Shown here one piece after another: positions 55,062 through 63,996 of a DNA stretch of 64,000 nucleotides; positions within the stretch are counted from its first letter, which is position 1, and each line of letters starts with the position of its first letter. The DNA lies in assembly GCF_900215375.1 (NCBI RefSeq), contig NZ_OBEF01000003.1:305077-369076 (forward strand), read 5' to 3'. A program made the translations under genes and the position numbers. Below the pieces are notes generated by a model. That model ran no database searches and was not told where the DNA came from. It saw only the letters and a list, made by a program, of their open reading frames with translations. This DNA comes from Enterobacter sp. CC120223-11 (lineage in GTDB: Bacteria > Pseudomonadota > Gammaproteobacteria > Enterobacterales > Enterobacteriaceae).

Positions 55062-55112
55062 CTAGTCAGGGTGATGGTGATGATGGTGGTGTTTAAACTG
55101 AACGCTGATCAT
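55062..55112 (-). CDS. hisL: his operon leader peptide
   Basis: Sixteen codons read MISVQFKHHHHHHHPD, with seven His codons in a row. Ribosome stalling on these when charged tRNA-His is scarce favours the antiterminator and lets transcription continue into hisG. E. coli HisL differs only near the start (MTRVQFK...). ATG at 55110-55112, stop TAG at 55062-55064; the attenuator follows 59 bases later. Confidence 0.95.
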   Translation of the reverse strand: MISVQFKHHHHHHHPD

Positions 55113-55176
55113 AAATTTCTCGTTGAATGCTTATGCATTTGATGCCTTTTAACCTAAACCAGTTCATCGGCTGAAT
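55113..55176 (-). promoter_or_regulatory. his operon promoter region
   Basis: On the reverse strand the block GGTTTAGGTTAAAAGGCATC is nearly the same as the E. coli his promoter block. The -35-like TTAGGT (55152-55157) and a TAAGCA-like -10 are about 18 bases apart. A tentative assignment by similarity to E. coli. Confidence 0.5.
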
Positions 55177-55288
55177 GCAAGGGCTTTTTTTCATCATTAA
55201 TTCATTTCATCTTCGCCAGATAAATTGTCAGTTGGCGAGGGCTGGCGTAGCCTTAACAGAGGAACGTGAACAAGTCAGGAGAACACAG

Positions 55289-56107
55289 ATGAAAAAGGTC
55301 GCCATCGTGGGGCTGGGCTGGCTGGGCATGCCGCTGGCGCTGTCATTAACCGCCCGGGGCTGGCAGGTATCCGGCAGTAAAACCACCGTAGATGGAGTGG
55401 AAGCCGCGAGAATGTGCGGTATAGACAGCTATCTGCTGCGTCTGGATCCTCAAATGGTCTGCGACACGGACGATCTGGATGCGCTGATGAACGTCGATGC
55501 GCTGGTGATTACGCTCCCCGCACGCCGTAGCGGACCGGGCGAAGAGTTTTATCTGCAGGCTGTGCAGGAAATTGTCGACAGCGCTCTGGCGTACCATATT
55601 CCGCGCATTGTATTTACCAGTTCAACGTCGGTTTACGGAAAAGGGCAGGGCAGTATTAAAGAAACGGCACCGCGTGAGCCAATCACCTCAAGCGGTCGCG
55701 TGCTCAAGGAACTCGAAGACTGGCTGCATAATCTGCCTGGCACGTCGGTTGATATTTTGCGGCTTGCGGGGCTTGTGGGTCCCCTGCGTCATCCCGGGCG
55801 TTTCTTTGCCGGGAAATCTGCACCGGACGGGCAGCAGGGTGTCAATCTTGTGCATCTGGAAGATGTGATTGCGGCCATCACGCTGCTGCTTCAGGCACCG
55901 AAAGGCGGTCATATCTATAATCTTTGTGCGCCGGGTCACCCGTCGCGAGCGACCTTTTACCCGCAGATGGCGCGCGAGCTGGGGCTTGAGCCTCCGGTAT
56001 TCAGCAACAGCGCGGAGAAAGGCCGACTGATTGACGGCAACCGCATCTGTTCTGAGCTAGGGTTTGAATATCAGTATCCCGATCCGCTGGTGATGCCGCT
56101 GGAGTAA
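55289..56107 (+). CDS. yeeZ: SDR family protein YeeZ
   Basis: 272-residue Rossmann-fold protein: VAIVGLGWLGMPLAL gives the nucleotide-binding GxGxxG, and FTSSTSVYG near residue 110 is epimerase-like. An atypical extended SDR; the substrate is unknown, and it is conserved next to the his operon in enterobacteria. ATG 55289 (CAGGAGAACACAG upstream) fits E. coli YeeZ (274). The upstream open frame to 55175 is not supported. Divergent from hisL. Confidence 0.92.
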   Translation: MKKVAIVGLGWLGMPLALSLTARGWQVSGSKTTVDGVEAARMCGIDSYLLRLDPQMVCDTDDLDALMNVDALVITLPARRSGPGEEFYLQAVQEIVDSALAYHIPRIVFTSSTSVYGKGQGSIKETAPREPITSSGRVLKELEDWLHNLPGTSVDILRLAGLVGPLRHPGRFFAGKSAPDGQQGVNLVHLEDVIAAITLLLQAPKGGHIYNLCAPGHPSRATFYPQMARELGLEPPVFSNSAEKGRLIDGNRICSELGFEYQYPDPLVMPLE

Positions 56108-56146
56108 TGGTCCTGCGGTGACATCGCGTACCGTCAGGGGGCGACG

Positions 56147-57064
56147 ATGAAACCACTGCTGGAAGTCCTCATCATTCTTGATGCGCTCGATAAGGAAGGG
56201 AGCTTTGCTGCGGCGTCGGCAAAGCTCTACAAAACGCCCTCGGCGCTGAGTTACACCGTCCACAAGCTCGAAAGCGATCTCAGTATTCAGTTGCTCGACC
56301 GCAGCGGCCATCGGGCGACCTTTACGCGCACCGGTAAACTGCTGCTGGAGAAGGGTCGAGAGGTTCTGCACACGGTGCGCGAGCTTGAAAAGCAGGCCGT
56401 CAAGCTGCACGAAGGCTGGGAGAACGATCTGGTCATCGGGGTGGACGATACTTTTCCTTTCTCTTTACTGGCTCCCTTAATTGAGCAGTTCTACGCCAAC
56501 CATAACGTCACCCGGTTGAAGTTTATCAATGGCGTACTCGGCGGCTCCTGGGAGGCGCTGATCCAGGGGCGGGCGGATATTGTCGTCGGTGCGCTACGCG
56601 ATCCCCCGCCGATGAGTGATTTTGGTTTTGCTCCGCTGGGCGAACTGGAGCAGATTTTTGTCGTCGCTGCGCACCATCCTTTAGCCAATGAGGCCGAGCC
56701 GCTAAGCCGCAAAACCATTAAGCGACACCGGGCGATTGTCGTGGGCGATGGCATCACGCCGGACTGCCCGGCATTTCAACAGCTGCTGGACGACCAGGAA
56801 GCAATAACCGTTTTTGATTTTAAAACCAAGCTGGAGCTGCAAATCAGCGGCCTGGGCTGCGGCTATTTGCCGCGCTACCTGGCTCAGCGCTTTATCGACA
56901 GCGGCGCGCTGGTGGAAAAGCAGGTTTCGGCCCACGTTCCGTTTGACGCGGTCTGGATGGGCTGGAATGAACAGACCGCAGGCCTCGCCAGCCGCTGGTG
57001 GCGGGATGCTGTTTTAGCAAATAGTGCTATCGCTGCCGTGTACCAGCGCAGCAGTGATGAATAA
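56147..57064 (+). CDS. yeeY: LysR-type transcriptional regulator YeeY
   Basis: 305 residues. The N-terminal winged helix-turn-helix (residues 1-60, with GSFAAASAKLYKTPSALSYT) and a C-terminal periplasmic-binding-protein-like effector domain (about 90-295) are clear. Regulator of unknown target. It starts 39 bases after yeeZ and precedes plaP, so plaP is a candidate target only by proximity. Confidence 0.92.
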   Translation: MKPLLEVLIILDALDKEGSFAAASAKLYKTPSALSYTVHKLESDLSIQLLDRSGHRATFTRTGKLLLEKGREVLHTVRELEKQAVKLHEGWENDLVIGVDDTFPFSLLAPLIEQFYANHNVTRLKFINGVLGGSWEALIQGRADIVVGALRDPPPMSDFGFAPLGELEQIFVVAAHHPLANEAEPLSRKTIKRHRAIVVGDGITPDCPAFQQLLDDQEAITVFDFKTKLELQISGLGCGYLPRYLAQRFIDSGALVEKQVSAHVPFDAVWMGWNEQTAGLASRWWRDAVLANSAIAAVYQRSSDE

Positions 57065-57345
57065 TCAGACATTTATCGCAGAGAATTGTTTGATACGGCA
57101 CGCAATCTCTTGTGTTTATGCGTGGAAAGGGGCAAAATGCGCGCCAGAAAAAAAAGAGTGACCGACGCAATTTAACTATGGCGTCGGTTATTTTTTTGTT
57201 TTCCAGACACTCATACAAACAAGAGGCCGGGCTTCGTACCGGATAGATACTTACTAAAAATCGACAGTTGTTGTCGCCGAGGAAATCCAAAAAATGGGGC
57301 AATTTTTTGCTTACGCGACGGTTTTCACCGTAAAGGGGAATGACC
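57065..57345. other. yeeY-plaP intergenic region
   Basis: 281 bases without a gene. It is A+T-rich in the middle, with the run AAAAAAAAGAGTG near 57148 and the TTATTTTTTTG run near 57188. ACCGACGCAATTTAACTATGGCGTCGGTTA contains an inverted repeat ACCGACGC/GCGTCGGT around 57161-57188 (each arm eight bases) followed by TTTTTTTG, a likely terminator for yeeY. The remainder should hold the plaP promoter. Confidence 0.6.
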
Positions 57346-58704
57346 ATGTCGCATAACGTTACTCCAAACACCTCTCGCGTGGAATTGCGTAAATCGCTTA
57401 CGCTGATTCCGGTTGTTATGATGGGTCTTGCCTATATGCAGCCTATGACGCTGTTCGATACATTTGGTATCGTATCAGGACTGACCGATGGTCACGTCCC
57501 GACAGCCTATGCATTCGCTCTGATAGCCATCCTGTTTACTGCATTAAGCTACGGTAAGCTGGTTCGCCGCTATCCGTCCGCAGGTTCAGCCTATACCTAT
57601 GCTCAGAAATCCATTAGCCCGGCGGTTGGCTTTATGGTGGGCTGGTCTTCGCTGCTCGATTATCTGTTTATGCCGATGATCAACATCCTGCTGGCTAAAA
57701 TCTATTTTGAAGCGCTGGTGCCTTCGGTGCCGTCGTGGATATTCGTTGTCGGGTTAGTGGCCTTTATGACCGTTTCTAACCTGCGCAGCATCAAAACCGT
57801 TGCTAACTTCAACACCTTGATTGTGGTGCTGCAGATGGGTATCGTGGCCGTTATCGTCGGCATGATCGTCTGGGGTGTTCACAATGGTGAAGGTGCCGCA
57901 ACGCTGACAAGCAGTCGTCCGTTCTGGTCCGATGGCGCGCACATCACGCCGATGATCACCGGGGCAACCATCCTGTGCTTCTCGTTCCTGGGCTTCGACG
58001 GTATCTCTTCTCTGTCTGAAGAGACCAAAGATGCAGAGCGCGTGATCCCGCGGGCTATCGTCCTGACTGCGCTGATTGGTGGTGGGGTATTTATTATTGC
58101 CTCTTACTTCCTGCAGCTCTATTTCCCGGACATCTCCCGCTTCAAGGAACCGGATGCGTCTCAGCCTGAAATCATGCTGTACGTGGCAGGTAAAACCTTC
58201 CAGTGGTGCGTGCTGATCTTCTCCAGCGTCACCGTACTGGCTTCCGGTATGGCGGCACATGCGGGCGTTTCTCGCCTGATGTATGTGATGGGTCGTGATG
58301 GCGTGTTCCCGAAAAGCTTCTTCGGTTATGTGCATCCGAAATGGCGTACTCCGGCATGGAACGTGCTGCTGGTAGGTGCCATTGCTCTGCTGGCGATCAA
58401 GTTCGACCTGGTTACCGCAACGGCGCTGATCAACTTTGGTGCGCTGGTGGCCTTCACCTTCGTTAACCTGTCGGTGATCTCCCAGTTCTGGATCCGCGAA
58501 AAGCGTAACAAGACGCTGAAAGACCACTTCAACTACCTGGTGATGCCGGTGTGTGGTGCGCTGACAGTGGGGGCGCTGTGGATCAACCTCGAAGAGAGCT
58601 CGATGGTTCTGGGGCTGATTTGGGGCGCGGTTGGCCTGATTTACCTGGCCTGCGTAACCCGTAGCTTCCGCAACCCGGTTCCGCAGTACGAAGACATCGC
58701 TTAA
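57346..58704 (+). CDS. plaP: Putrescine importer PlaP
   Basis: Formerly yeeF. 452 residues with 12 hydrophobic helices, APC superfamily. E. coli PlaP is a low-affinity proton-driven putrescine importer linked to surface motility; the sequence is highly similar throughout ([20 protein letters not shown] at the start, [20 protein letters not shown] near residue 210). ATG 57346 is chosen over one two codons upstream because it matches E. coli; GGGGAA precedes it. Confidence 0.94.
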   Translation: MSHNVTPNTSRVELRKSLTLIPVVMMGLAYMQPMTLFDTFGIVSGLTDGHVPTAYAFALIAILFTALSYGKLVRRYPSAGSAYTYAQKSISPAVGFMVGWSSLLDYLFMPMINILLAKIYFEALVPSVPSWIFVVGLVAFMTVSNLRSIKTVANFNTLIVVLQMGIVAVIVGMIVWGVHNGEGAATLTSSRPFWSDGAHITPMITGATILCFSFLGFDGISSLSEETKDAERVIPRAIVLTALIGGGVFIIASYFLQLYFPDISRFKEPDASQPEIMLYVAGKTFQWCVLIFSSVTVLASGMAAHAGVSRLMYVMGRDGVFPKSFFGYVHPKWRTPAWNVLLVGAIALLAIKFDLVTATALINFGALVAFTFVNLSVISQFWIREKRNKTLKDHFNYLVMPVCGALTVGALWINLEESSMVLGLIWGAVGLIYLACVTRSFRNPVPQYEDIA

Positions 58705-58717
58705 TTCATTTGAGCAA

Positions 58718-58750
58718 TAAAAAACCGGAGACACTGTCTCCGGTTTTTTT
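58718..58750. terminator. Terminator between convergent plaP and sbcB
   Basis: AAAAACCGGAGACA and TGTCTCCGGTTTTT form a long stem with a tiny loop and U-runs in both directions, serving both converging genes. Confidence 0.92.
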
Positions 58751-58767
58751 ATGCCTGTCGTTTTGCC

Positions 58768-60192
58768 TCAGACAATCTCTTGTGCGTACTGATACAGCGC
58801 CTTCAACAGGGCGAGCTTCTCGCTGTTGCCTTCATACTGCCCGTAAAGCGCTTCCAGCTCCTGGGCATAGGCCTGTAAAAACTCCGGTGTGAAGACATTG
58901 CGGCGATGCTGCAACCAGCGCTGTTGCTCTGCTTCATCCAGCGTGCCGGGGAAGTTCCGCGCCCGGTAGTTGAAGAGCAGTTTTTCGATACGCTTATCGG
59001 CAAAGGTCAGATCCAAAGCGGGCAGGTTGCGCGGCTCGGTTTCCAGCAGGATTTTCATGGCGGCGCGGTCGGCGTCGCTGAAGAAGCCGTTATAGAGCTG
59101 AGTATCCACGTTTTCTGCAGGCACAAAGGGTTCTGCCTCGGCAAAAATCGCCACGACTTTGTCTCGCACTTGCGGGTTGTCGCGAAGCACTTTCAGGTTG
59201 TCCAGACAGTGCTGACGATTGATACCAAGCCGTTCGGCATCTTCCGGACGCAGCGTATTGCCCTGCGCCAGTATCGGGCATTTATTGAGGTGAACGAGTT
59301 TGACTGGCACTGCGGCTAATTCACCGAGTTCGGCTTTCGGTGTGTATAAACGCTCGCGAAGCTCATCGGCATTCAGCTCCAGCAGCGGAGTAATATCACC
59401 GGCCAGATCGACCATAATGACCGCGTTTTTGTTATCCGGATGCCACGCCAGCGGTGCGACCCAACTGGTGTTACCGCGCCAGGCACCGAACATGCCAGAA
59501 ATATGCACCAGCGGCTTCATCTGCGGCACATCGATCAGCGTGGCGAGCTTGTTTTTACCTCTGTAGGTATAGAGATAATCAAACAGGCGCGGCTGCTGCG
59601 CTTTGACCAACTTCGCCATTGCAATAGTGGCATAGACGTCCGCCATTGCGTCGTGCGCGTTGCTGTGCTCGATGCCGTTAGCTTTAGTCAGATGTTCGAG
59701 TCGGAAGCTCGGCAGGCCATCGTCGTTTTCAGGCCAGTTAATGCCTTCAGGGCGCAGCGCGTAGCAGGCGCGCATCACGTCGAGCAGGTCCCAGCGAGAA
59801 TTGTTGTTCTGCCAGCTCCAGGCGTAGGGATCGTAGAAATTACGATAGAAGATATTACGGGTGACTTCATCATCGAACCGGACGTTGTTGTAGCCCACCA
59901 CGCAAGTTTTCGGCACCGTAAACAGATCGTGGATCCGCCGGGCAAACGCGGCCTCGTTTTCACCTTTCGCCAGCGCTTCCTGCGGCGTAATGCCGGTAAT
60001 CATCACCGCCTGCGGCTGAGGAAGATAATCATCGGCGGGCTTGCAGTAAAACACTTCCGGCTCACCGATGATGTTGAAATCCGCGTCAGTACGAATCGCC
60101 GCGAACTGCGCGGGTCTGTCCAGCTGAGGACTGGTGCCGAAGGTTTCGTAATCGTGAAACAGGAAGCTGGCTTGCGATGGGGTTTCTTGCAT
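58768..60192 (-). CDS. sbcB: Exonuclease I
   Basis: 3'-5' single-strand DNA exonuclease used in recombination and mismatch repair. 474 residues (E. coli 475). DEDD-family motif I is FHDYETFG with D14 and E16, motif II is in NVRFDDEVTRN near 110, and motif III HDAMADVYATI near 181. SH3-like and helical domains follow. Convergent with plaP, divergent from dacD. The E. coli genes yeeD-yeeE that lie between are missing here. Confidence 0.96.
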   Translation of the reverse strand: MQETPSQASFLFHDYETFGTSPQLDRPAQFAAIRTDADFNIIGEPEVFYCKPADDYLPQPQAVMITGITPQEALAKGENEAAFARRIHDLFTVPKTCVVGYNNVRFDDEVTRNIFYRNFYDPYAWSWQNNNSRWDLLDVMRACYALRPEGINWPENDDGLPSFRLEHLTKANGIEHSNAHDAMADVYATIAMAKLVKAQQPRLFDYLYTYRGKNKLATLIDVPQMKPLVHISGMFGAWRGNTSWVAPLAWHPDNKNAVIMVDLAGDITPLLELNADELRERLYTPKAELGELAAVPVKLVHLNKCPILAQGNTLRPEDAERLGINRQHCLDNLKVLRDNPQVRDKVVAIFAEAEPFVPAENVDTQLYNGFFSDADRAAMKILLETEPRNLPALDLTFADKRIEKLLFNYRARNFPGTLDEAEQQRWLQHRRNVFTPEFLQAYAQELEALYGQYEGNSEKLALLKALYQYAQEIV

Positions 60193-60372
60193 GGTAATTC
60201 GTGGCTCGTGTGCGCATTAGCCTGCCATGGTAAACGATTTGCCCTCGCATCAGAAGCATACGCGCGATCCATGCGGCCGCGCCCGCAGAAATGTCATATT
60301 TCCTTGCAATTTAACGCTGTCAGTAAAGCGTAACTCCCGTAAAAAGAACGGGAATACGAGAACGTTGAGGAT

Positions 60373-61545
60373 ATGCTGTTGAAAGGCCGTTTGTTTATTG
60401 CTGTTTCTTTGCTCGCTTCGGGCATCTCCTGCGCACTTGCCGCAGATTACATTCCCGCACCGGTTCAACCTCCCGCCATTCAGGCTGCGGCCTGGGTGCT
60501 GATGGATTACACCACCGGCCAGGTTCTGACTGCCGGTAACGAACACCAGCAGCGCAACCCCGCCAGTCTCACCAAGCTGATGACCGGCTACGTGGTCGAT
60601 CGCGCGATTGACAGCCACCGCATCAGCCCGGATGACATGGTCACCGTGGGCCGGGATGCGTGGGCGAAAGGGAATCCTGTGTTTGACGGATCTTCCCTGA
60701 TGTTTCTGAAAGAGGGCGACAGGCTGAGCGTTCATGACTTAAGCCGTGGCTTGATTGTTGACTCAGGGAACGATGCCTGCGTGGCGCTGGCGGATTACGT
60801 CGCAGGCGGCCAGCCGCAGTTCGTCAATATGATGAACAGCTACGTGCAAAAGCTTGGGCTGAAGGACACCCATTTCGAAACCGTACATGGTCTGGATGCG
60901 CCGGGTCAGCACAGTTCGGCTTACGATTTGGCGGTGCTCTCCCGCGCCATCATTCACGGCGAGCCAGATTTCTACCATATGTACAGCGAAAAGAGCCTGA
61001 CGTGGAATGGCATCACCCAGAACAACCGCAACGGGCTGTTGTGGGATAAAACCCTCAACGTAGATGGACTGAAAACGGGTCATACTGCCAGCGCAGGCTT
61101 CAACCTCATTGCTTCTGCGGTGGATGGTAAGCGTCGGTTGATCGCCGTGGTGATGGGGGCAGAAAGCTCAAAAGGCCGCGAAGATCAGGCCCGTAAGCTG
61201 CTGCACTGGGGCCAGCAGAACTTCGACACCGTTGAAGTGCTGCAAAATGGCAAACAGGTGGGCGTGGAGCGCATCTGGTACGGAGACAAAGAGCAGGTTA
61301 GCCTCGGCACAGATCAGGACTTCTGGCTGGCGCTGCCAAAATCCGAAGTGCCGAATATCAAAGCGAAATATGTGCTTGATAAAAAAACGCTGGAAGCGCC
61401 GATCGCGGCTCATCAGCGCGTAGGCGAAATCGAACTCTATGACGGCAAGAAAATCATTGCCCACTGGCCGCTGGTGACGCTGGAAAGCGTCGGTAAAGGC
61501 GGCATGTTCTCCCGCTTTAGCGACTGGCTGCACCATAAAGCCTGA
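60373..61545 (+). CDS. dacD: D-alanyl-D-alanine carboxypeptidase DacD (PBP6b)
   Basis: 390 residues. A signal peptide with predicted cleavage near residue 24 (ISCALAADY), then the peptidase S11 domain with active-site S65-X-X-K68 in PASLTKLM, the SGN motif in VDSGNDACVA near 125, and KTG in VDGLKTGHTASAG near 225. A C-terminal PBP5-type domain and an amphipathic membrane-anchoring helix (FSRFSDWLHHKA) follow. Trims pentapeptides of peptidoglycan in the periplasm. GAGG lies upstream of the ATG. Confidence 0.95.
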   Translation: MLLKGRLFIAVSLLASGISCALAADYIPAPVQPPAIQAAAWVLMDYTTGQVLTAGNEHQQRNPASLTKLMTGYVVDRAIDSHRISPDDMVTVGRDAWAKGNPVFDGSSLMFLKEGDRLSVHDLSRGLIVDSGNDACVALADYVAGGQPQFVNMMNSYVQKLGLKDTHFETVHGLDAPGQHSSAYDLAVLSRAIIHGEPDFYHMYSEKSLTWNGITQNNRNGLLWDKTLNVDGLKTGHTASAGFNLIASAVDGKRRLIAVVMGAESSKGREDQARKLLHWGQQNFDTVEVLQNGKQVGVERIWYGDKEQVSLGTDQDFWLALPKSEVPNIKAKYVLDKKTLEAPIAAHQRVGEIELYDGKKIIAHWPLVTLESVGKGGMFSRFSDWLHHKA

Positions 61546-61553
61546 TGCCTCTT

Positions 61554-61577
61554 AACGCTCCCGTCCGGGAGCGTTTT
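61554..61577 (+). terminator. Terminator after dacD
   Basis: CGCTCCCG and CGGGAGCG (61556-61563, 61566-61573) form an eight-base-pair stem with a TC loop, followed by TTTTAC. A short U-run but a strong stem. Confidence 0.75.
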
Positions 61578-61634
61578 ACTTTCCCGTTCTGTGAAATATC
61601 GCACATACTCCATCAGGCTCGTTTGCTAGATTTT

Positions 61635-61654
61635 ACATGTATATTTATCCAGTG
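61635..61654 (+). promoter_or_regulatory. Candidate LexA box upstream of sbmC
   Basis: ACATGTATATTTATCCAGTG matches the SOS consensus TACTGTATATATATACAGTA at about 14 of 20 positions, but both core half-sites have one mismatch (ATGT, CCAG). sbmC is LexA-controlled in E. coli, and the site lies 21 bases before the ATG. Confidence 0.4.
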
Positions 61655-61674
61655 TCATTATCAGTGGAGGCAGC

Positions 61675-62148
61675 ATGGATTACAGCATCACACAGCAGCA
61701 AAAACGTGTTGTAGCAGGGTTCCATATGGTCGGGCCATGGGAGAAAACCGTCAAACAGGGATTCGAGCAGTTGGCGATGTGGGTCACTAGCCAGAAAATC
61801 CCGGCGAAAGAGTGGGTAGCCGTTTACTACGATAATCCGGATGAAGTGCCTGCAGAGAAGCTTCGCTGTGACACCGTGGTCACGGTGGCAGAAGGTTTTG
61901 CTCCCCCGGACAACAGCGAAGGCGTCATTGTCACGGAAGTGGAGGGCGGTCTTTATGCCAAAGCTGCCGCACGCGTTGTGGATCATGATTTTGCCACGCC
62001 GTGGTATCAGTTCTTCAACAGCGTGTTGCAGGACAAGGAGCATGAGCTGGCTGCCAAACCCTGCTTTGAGCTTTATCTCAATGACGGTAATCAGGATGGC
62101 TACTGGGATATTGAAATGTATGTCCCTGTTAAAAAACGGCATGTATAA
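61675..62148 (+). CDS. sbmC: DNA gyrase inhibitor SbmC (GyrI)
   Basis: 157 residues of the GyrI-like/effector-binding family. E. coli GyrI binds gyrase and protects cells from microcin B17 and other gyrase poisons; it is SOS-induced. Visible features are [18 protein letters not shown] near residue 11 and the C-terminal [10 protein letters not shown] of this fold. ATG 61675 follows GTGGAGG. Length equals E. coli. Confidence 0.93.
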   Translation: MDYSITQQQKRVVAGFHMVGPWEKTVKQGFEQLAMWVTSQKIPAKEWVAVYYDNPDEVPAEKLRCDTVVTVAEGFAPPDNSEGVIVTEVEGGLYAKAAARVVDHDFATPWYQFFNSVLQDKEHELAAKPCFELYLNDGNQDGYWDIEMYVPVKKRHV

Positions 62149-62249
62149 GGTAAAAATACCTGTTAAATGAATGGTTTTATGCACATCCGTGATGCCAGCG
62201 GCAGAAAAACAGATACAATTGTGTTTTCTGCCCTGGCCGGAGAGCGGTT

Positions 62250-63308
62250 GTGCGCGCCGATAAATCACTCAGTCCTTTTGAAATTCGCCTCTACCGTCAT
62301 TACCGTATCGTGCACGGTGTGCGAATTGCTCTCGCATTTATACTGACGTTTCTGCTGGTCCGCATTTTTCATGTGCCGGAAGGCACCTGGCCGCTCATCA
62401 CGCTGGTTGTCCTTATGGGGCCGATCTCTTTCTGGGGAAACGTGGTTCCGCGTGCGTTTGAGCGAATTGGTGGCACCATCTTTGGCTCCGCACTTGGTCT
62501 GGTTGCGCTTAAGTTTGAGCTGATGTCGCTCCCGCTCATGCTGCTGTGGTGTGCGGCGGCGATGTTTCTTTGCGGCTGGCTGGCGCTTGGCAAAAAACCT
62601 TATCAGGCCTTGCTCATCGGTATTACCCTCTCCGTTGTTGTCGGGGCGCCAGCAGGGGATATGCATACCGCGCTGTGGCGAAGCGGCGATGTCATTATCG
62701 GTTCGTTATTGGCCATGTTGTTCACCGGCATCTGGCCACAGCGGGCCTTCCTTCACTGGCGCATCCAGATGGCGGGCTATGTGACAGAACTTAACCGTCT
62801 CTACCAGGCCGGGTTTTCGCCGAATTTACTGGAACGCCCCCGCCTTGAGCGTCGAATGCAAAAAATGCTCAACGAGGTCGTCAAAATGCGCGGCCTGATT
62901 ACACCCGCCAGCAAAGAAACGCATATTCAAAAGTCCATTTTTGAAGGGATTCAAACGGTTAACCGTAACCTGGTTTGCATGCTGGAACTGCAAATTAATG
63001 CGTACTGGGCCTCGCGCGGCAGTCATTACATTATGCTCAATGCCCATACCCTGCGGGATATGCAGCAGATGACGCAGCAAACGCTGCTGACTATCGCGCA
63101 TGCGCTGTATGAAGGGAATCCGCAGCCTATCCTTGCCAATAATGAAAAGCTCAACGATATCGTCGCTGAGCTACGTCAGCTGGTGAATGAATACAAAGGT
63201 GAAAATCTGTCAGAAACGCCCATGCATGGCTATGTCTGGCTGAGTATGGAGCTGGCTCGTCAGCTGGAATTGCTGTCGCATCTGATTTGCCGGGCGTTGC
63301 GCAAATAA
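62250..63308 (+). CDS. yeeA: FUSC family inner membrane protein YeeA
   Basis: 352 residues, equal to E. coli YeeA. An N-terminal membrane part with about six hydrophobic helices (about 20-165) followed by a soluble helical C-terminal half. Related to the aromatic acid exporter/FUSC group (AaeB, YccS); the transported substrate of YeeA is unknown. It starts with GTG 62250 (MRADKSLSPFEIRLYRHYR), matching E. coli. Confidence 0.9.
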   Translation: MRADKSLSPFEIRLYRHYRIVHGVRIALAFILTFLLVRIFHVPEGTWPLITLVVLMGPISFWGNVVPRAFERIGGTIFGSALGLVALKFELMSLPLMLLWCAAAMFLCGWLALGKKPYQALLIGITLSVVVGAPAGDMHTALWRSGDVIIGSLLAMLFTGIWPQRAFLHWRIQMAGYVTELNRLYQAGFSPNLLERPRLERRMQKMLNEVVKMRGLITPASKETHIQKSIFEGIQTVNRNLVCMLELQINAYWASRGSHYIMLNAHTLRDMQQMTQQTLLTIAHALYEGNPQPILANNEKLNDIVAELRQLVNEYKGENLSETPMHGYVWLSMELARQLELLSHLICRALRK

Positions 63309-63472
63309 CGTCCATATGGTCACCCTTTGCCGCGTGGTTGTTTCGATTCAGCGTGGTTTAGGGTTATGATTGCGGCAGAGCAAAAACCATTGTCATTCGC
63401 GGCCGCCAGCAGTTATGTTTACCAGTAGCGGCTGCTTTACGAATCCGAATCTCAATTATCAGGGGTGTAAAA

Positions 63473-63808
63473 ATGGAAACAACTAAGCCTTCGTTCCAGG
63501 ACGTTCTGGAGTTTGTTCGTCTGTTCCGTCGCAAAAACAAACTGCAGCGCGAAATTCAGGACGTTGAGAAAAAGGTCCGTGATAACCAGAAGCGCGTACT
63601 GCTGCTTGATAACCTCAGTGACTACATCAAACCGGGCATGAGCGTTGAAGCCATCCAGGGAATCATCGCCAGCATGAAAACCGACTACGAAGACCGCGTA
63701 GACGACTACATCATTAAAAACGCGGAACTCTCCAAAGAGCGTCGTGAAATTTCTAAAAAGCTGAAGGTCATGGGCGAACTGAAAACGGCTGAACCGAAAG
63801 CCGAATAA
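63473..63808 (+). CDS. yeeX: UPF0265/DUF496 protein YeeX
   Basis: 111 residues, highly charged and helical: long coiled-coil segments ([20 protein letters not shown] near 24-43, and the Lys-rich C-terminus). Conserved in enterobacteria; the function is not established. Preceded by AGGGG and followed by a strong terminator. Confidence 0.92.
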   Translation: METTKPSFQDVLEFVRLFRRKNKLQREIQDVEKKVRDNQKRVLLLDNLSDYIKPGMSVEAIQGIIASMKTDYEDRVDDYIIKNAELSKERREISKKLKVMGELKTAEPKAE

Positions 63809-63826
63809 GTCCAGGACTGGCGAATG

Positions 63827-63860
63827 AAGCGGTGACGGCAAAAGCCTCACCGCTTTTTTT
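63827..63860 (+). terminator. Terminator after yeeX
   Basis: AAGCGGTGA and TCACCGCTT form a stem extended by GGC/GCC around a short loop, followed by TTTTTTT. Intrinsic terminator 18 bases after the stop. Confidence 0.9.
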
Positions 63861-63886
63861 ATGCAGAGTGCAAAATGCAGAAAAGC

Positions 63887-63916
63887 AAAAAGCCCGCTCG
63901 AAAGCAGGCTTTTTTG
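63887..63916 (-). terminator. Terminator of tRNA-Asn gene
   Basis: On the reverse strand AAGCCTGC pairs with GCGGGCTT around TTTCGA, followed by TTTG. It lies five bases downstream of the tRNA 3' end. Confidence 0.75.
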
Positions 63917-63920
63917 AATT

Positions 63921-63996
63921 TGGCTCCTCTGACTGGACTCGAACCAGTGACATACGGATTAACAGTCCGCCGTTCTACCGACTGAACTACAGAGGA
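63921..63996 (-). tRNA. tRNA-Asn (anticodon GTT)
   Basis: 76 bases on the reverse strand. The acceptor stem TCCTCTG pairs with CAGAGGA and is followed by discriminator G and encoded CCA. The D-arm contains AGTTCAGTCGGTAGAAC, the anticodon loop is CTGTTAA with GTT, and the T-arm is CTGGTTCGAGTCCAG. All cloverleaf parts are intact. Confidence 0.97.

Noticed and set aside
55062..55090. Run of His codons as an engineered His tag or vector contamination
   Set aside because: Context is the natural hisL leader with attenuator and hisG; synonymous CAC/CAT mix and flanks match the native system.
57754..58734. 326-codon open frame antisense to plaP
   Set aside because: It also crosses the plaP terminator; hydrophilic His/Arg/Gln-rich shadow of a membrane protein gene.
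59440..60333. 297-codon open frame antisense to sbcB
   Set aside because: Overlaps the well-supported exonuclease I gene and its upstream region; no domain.
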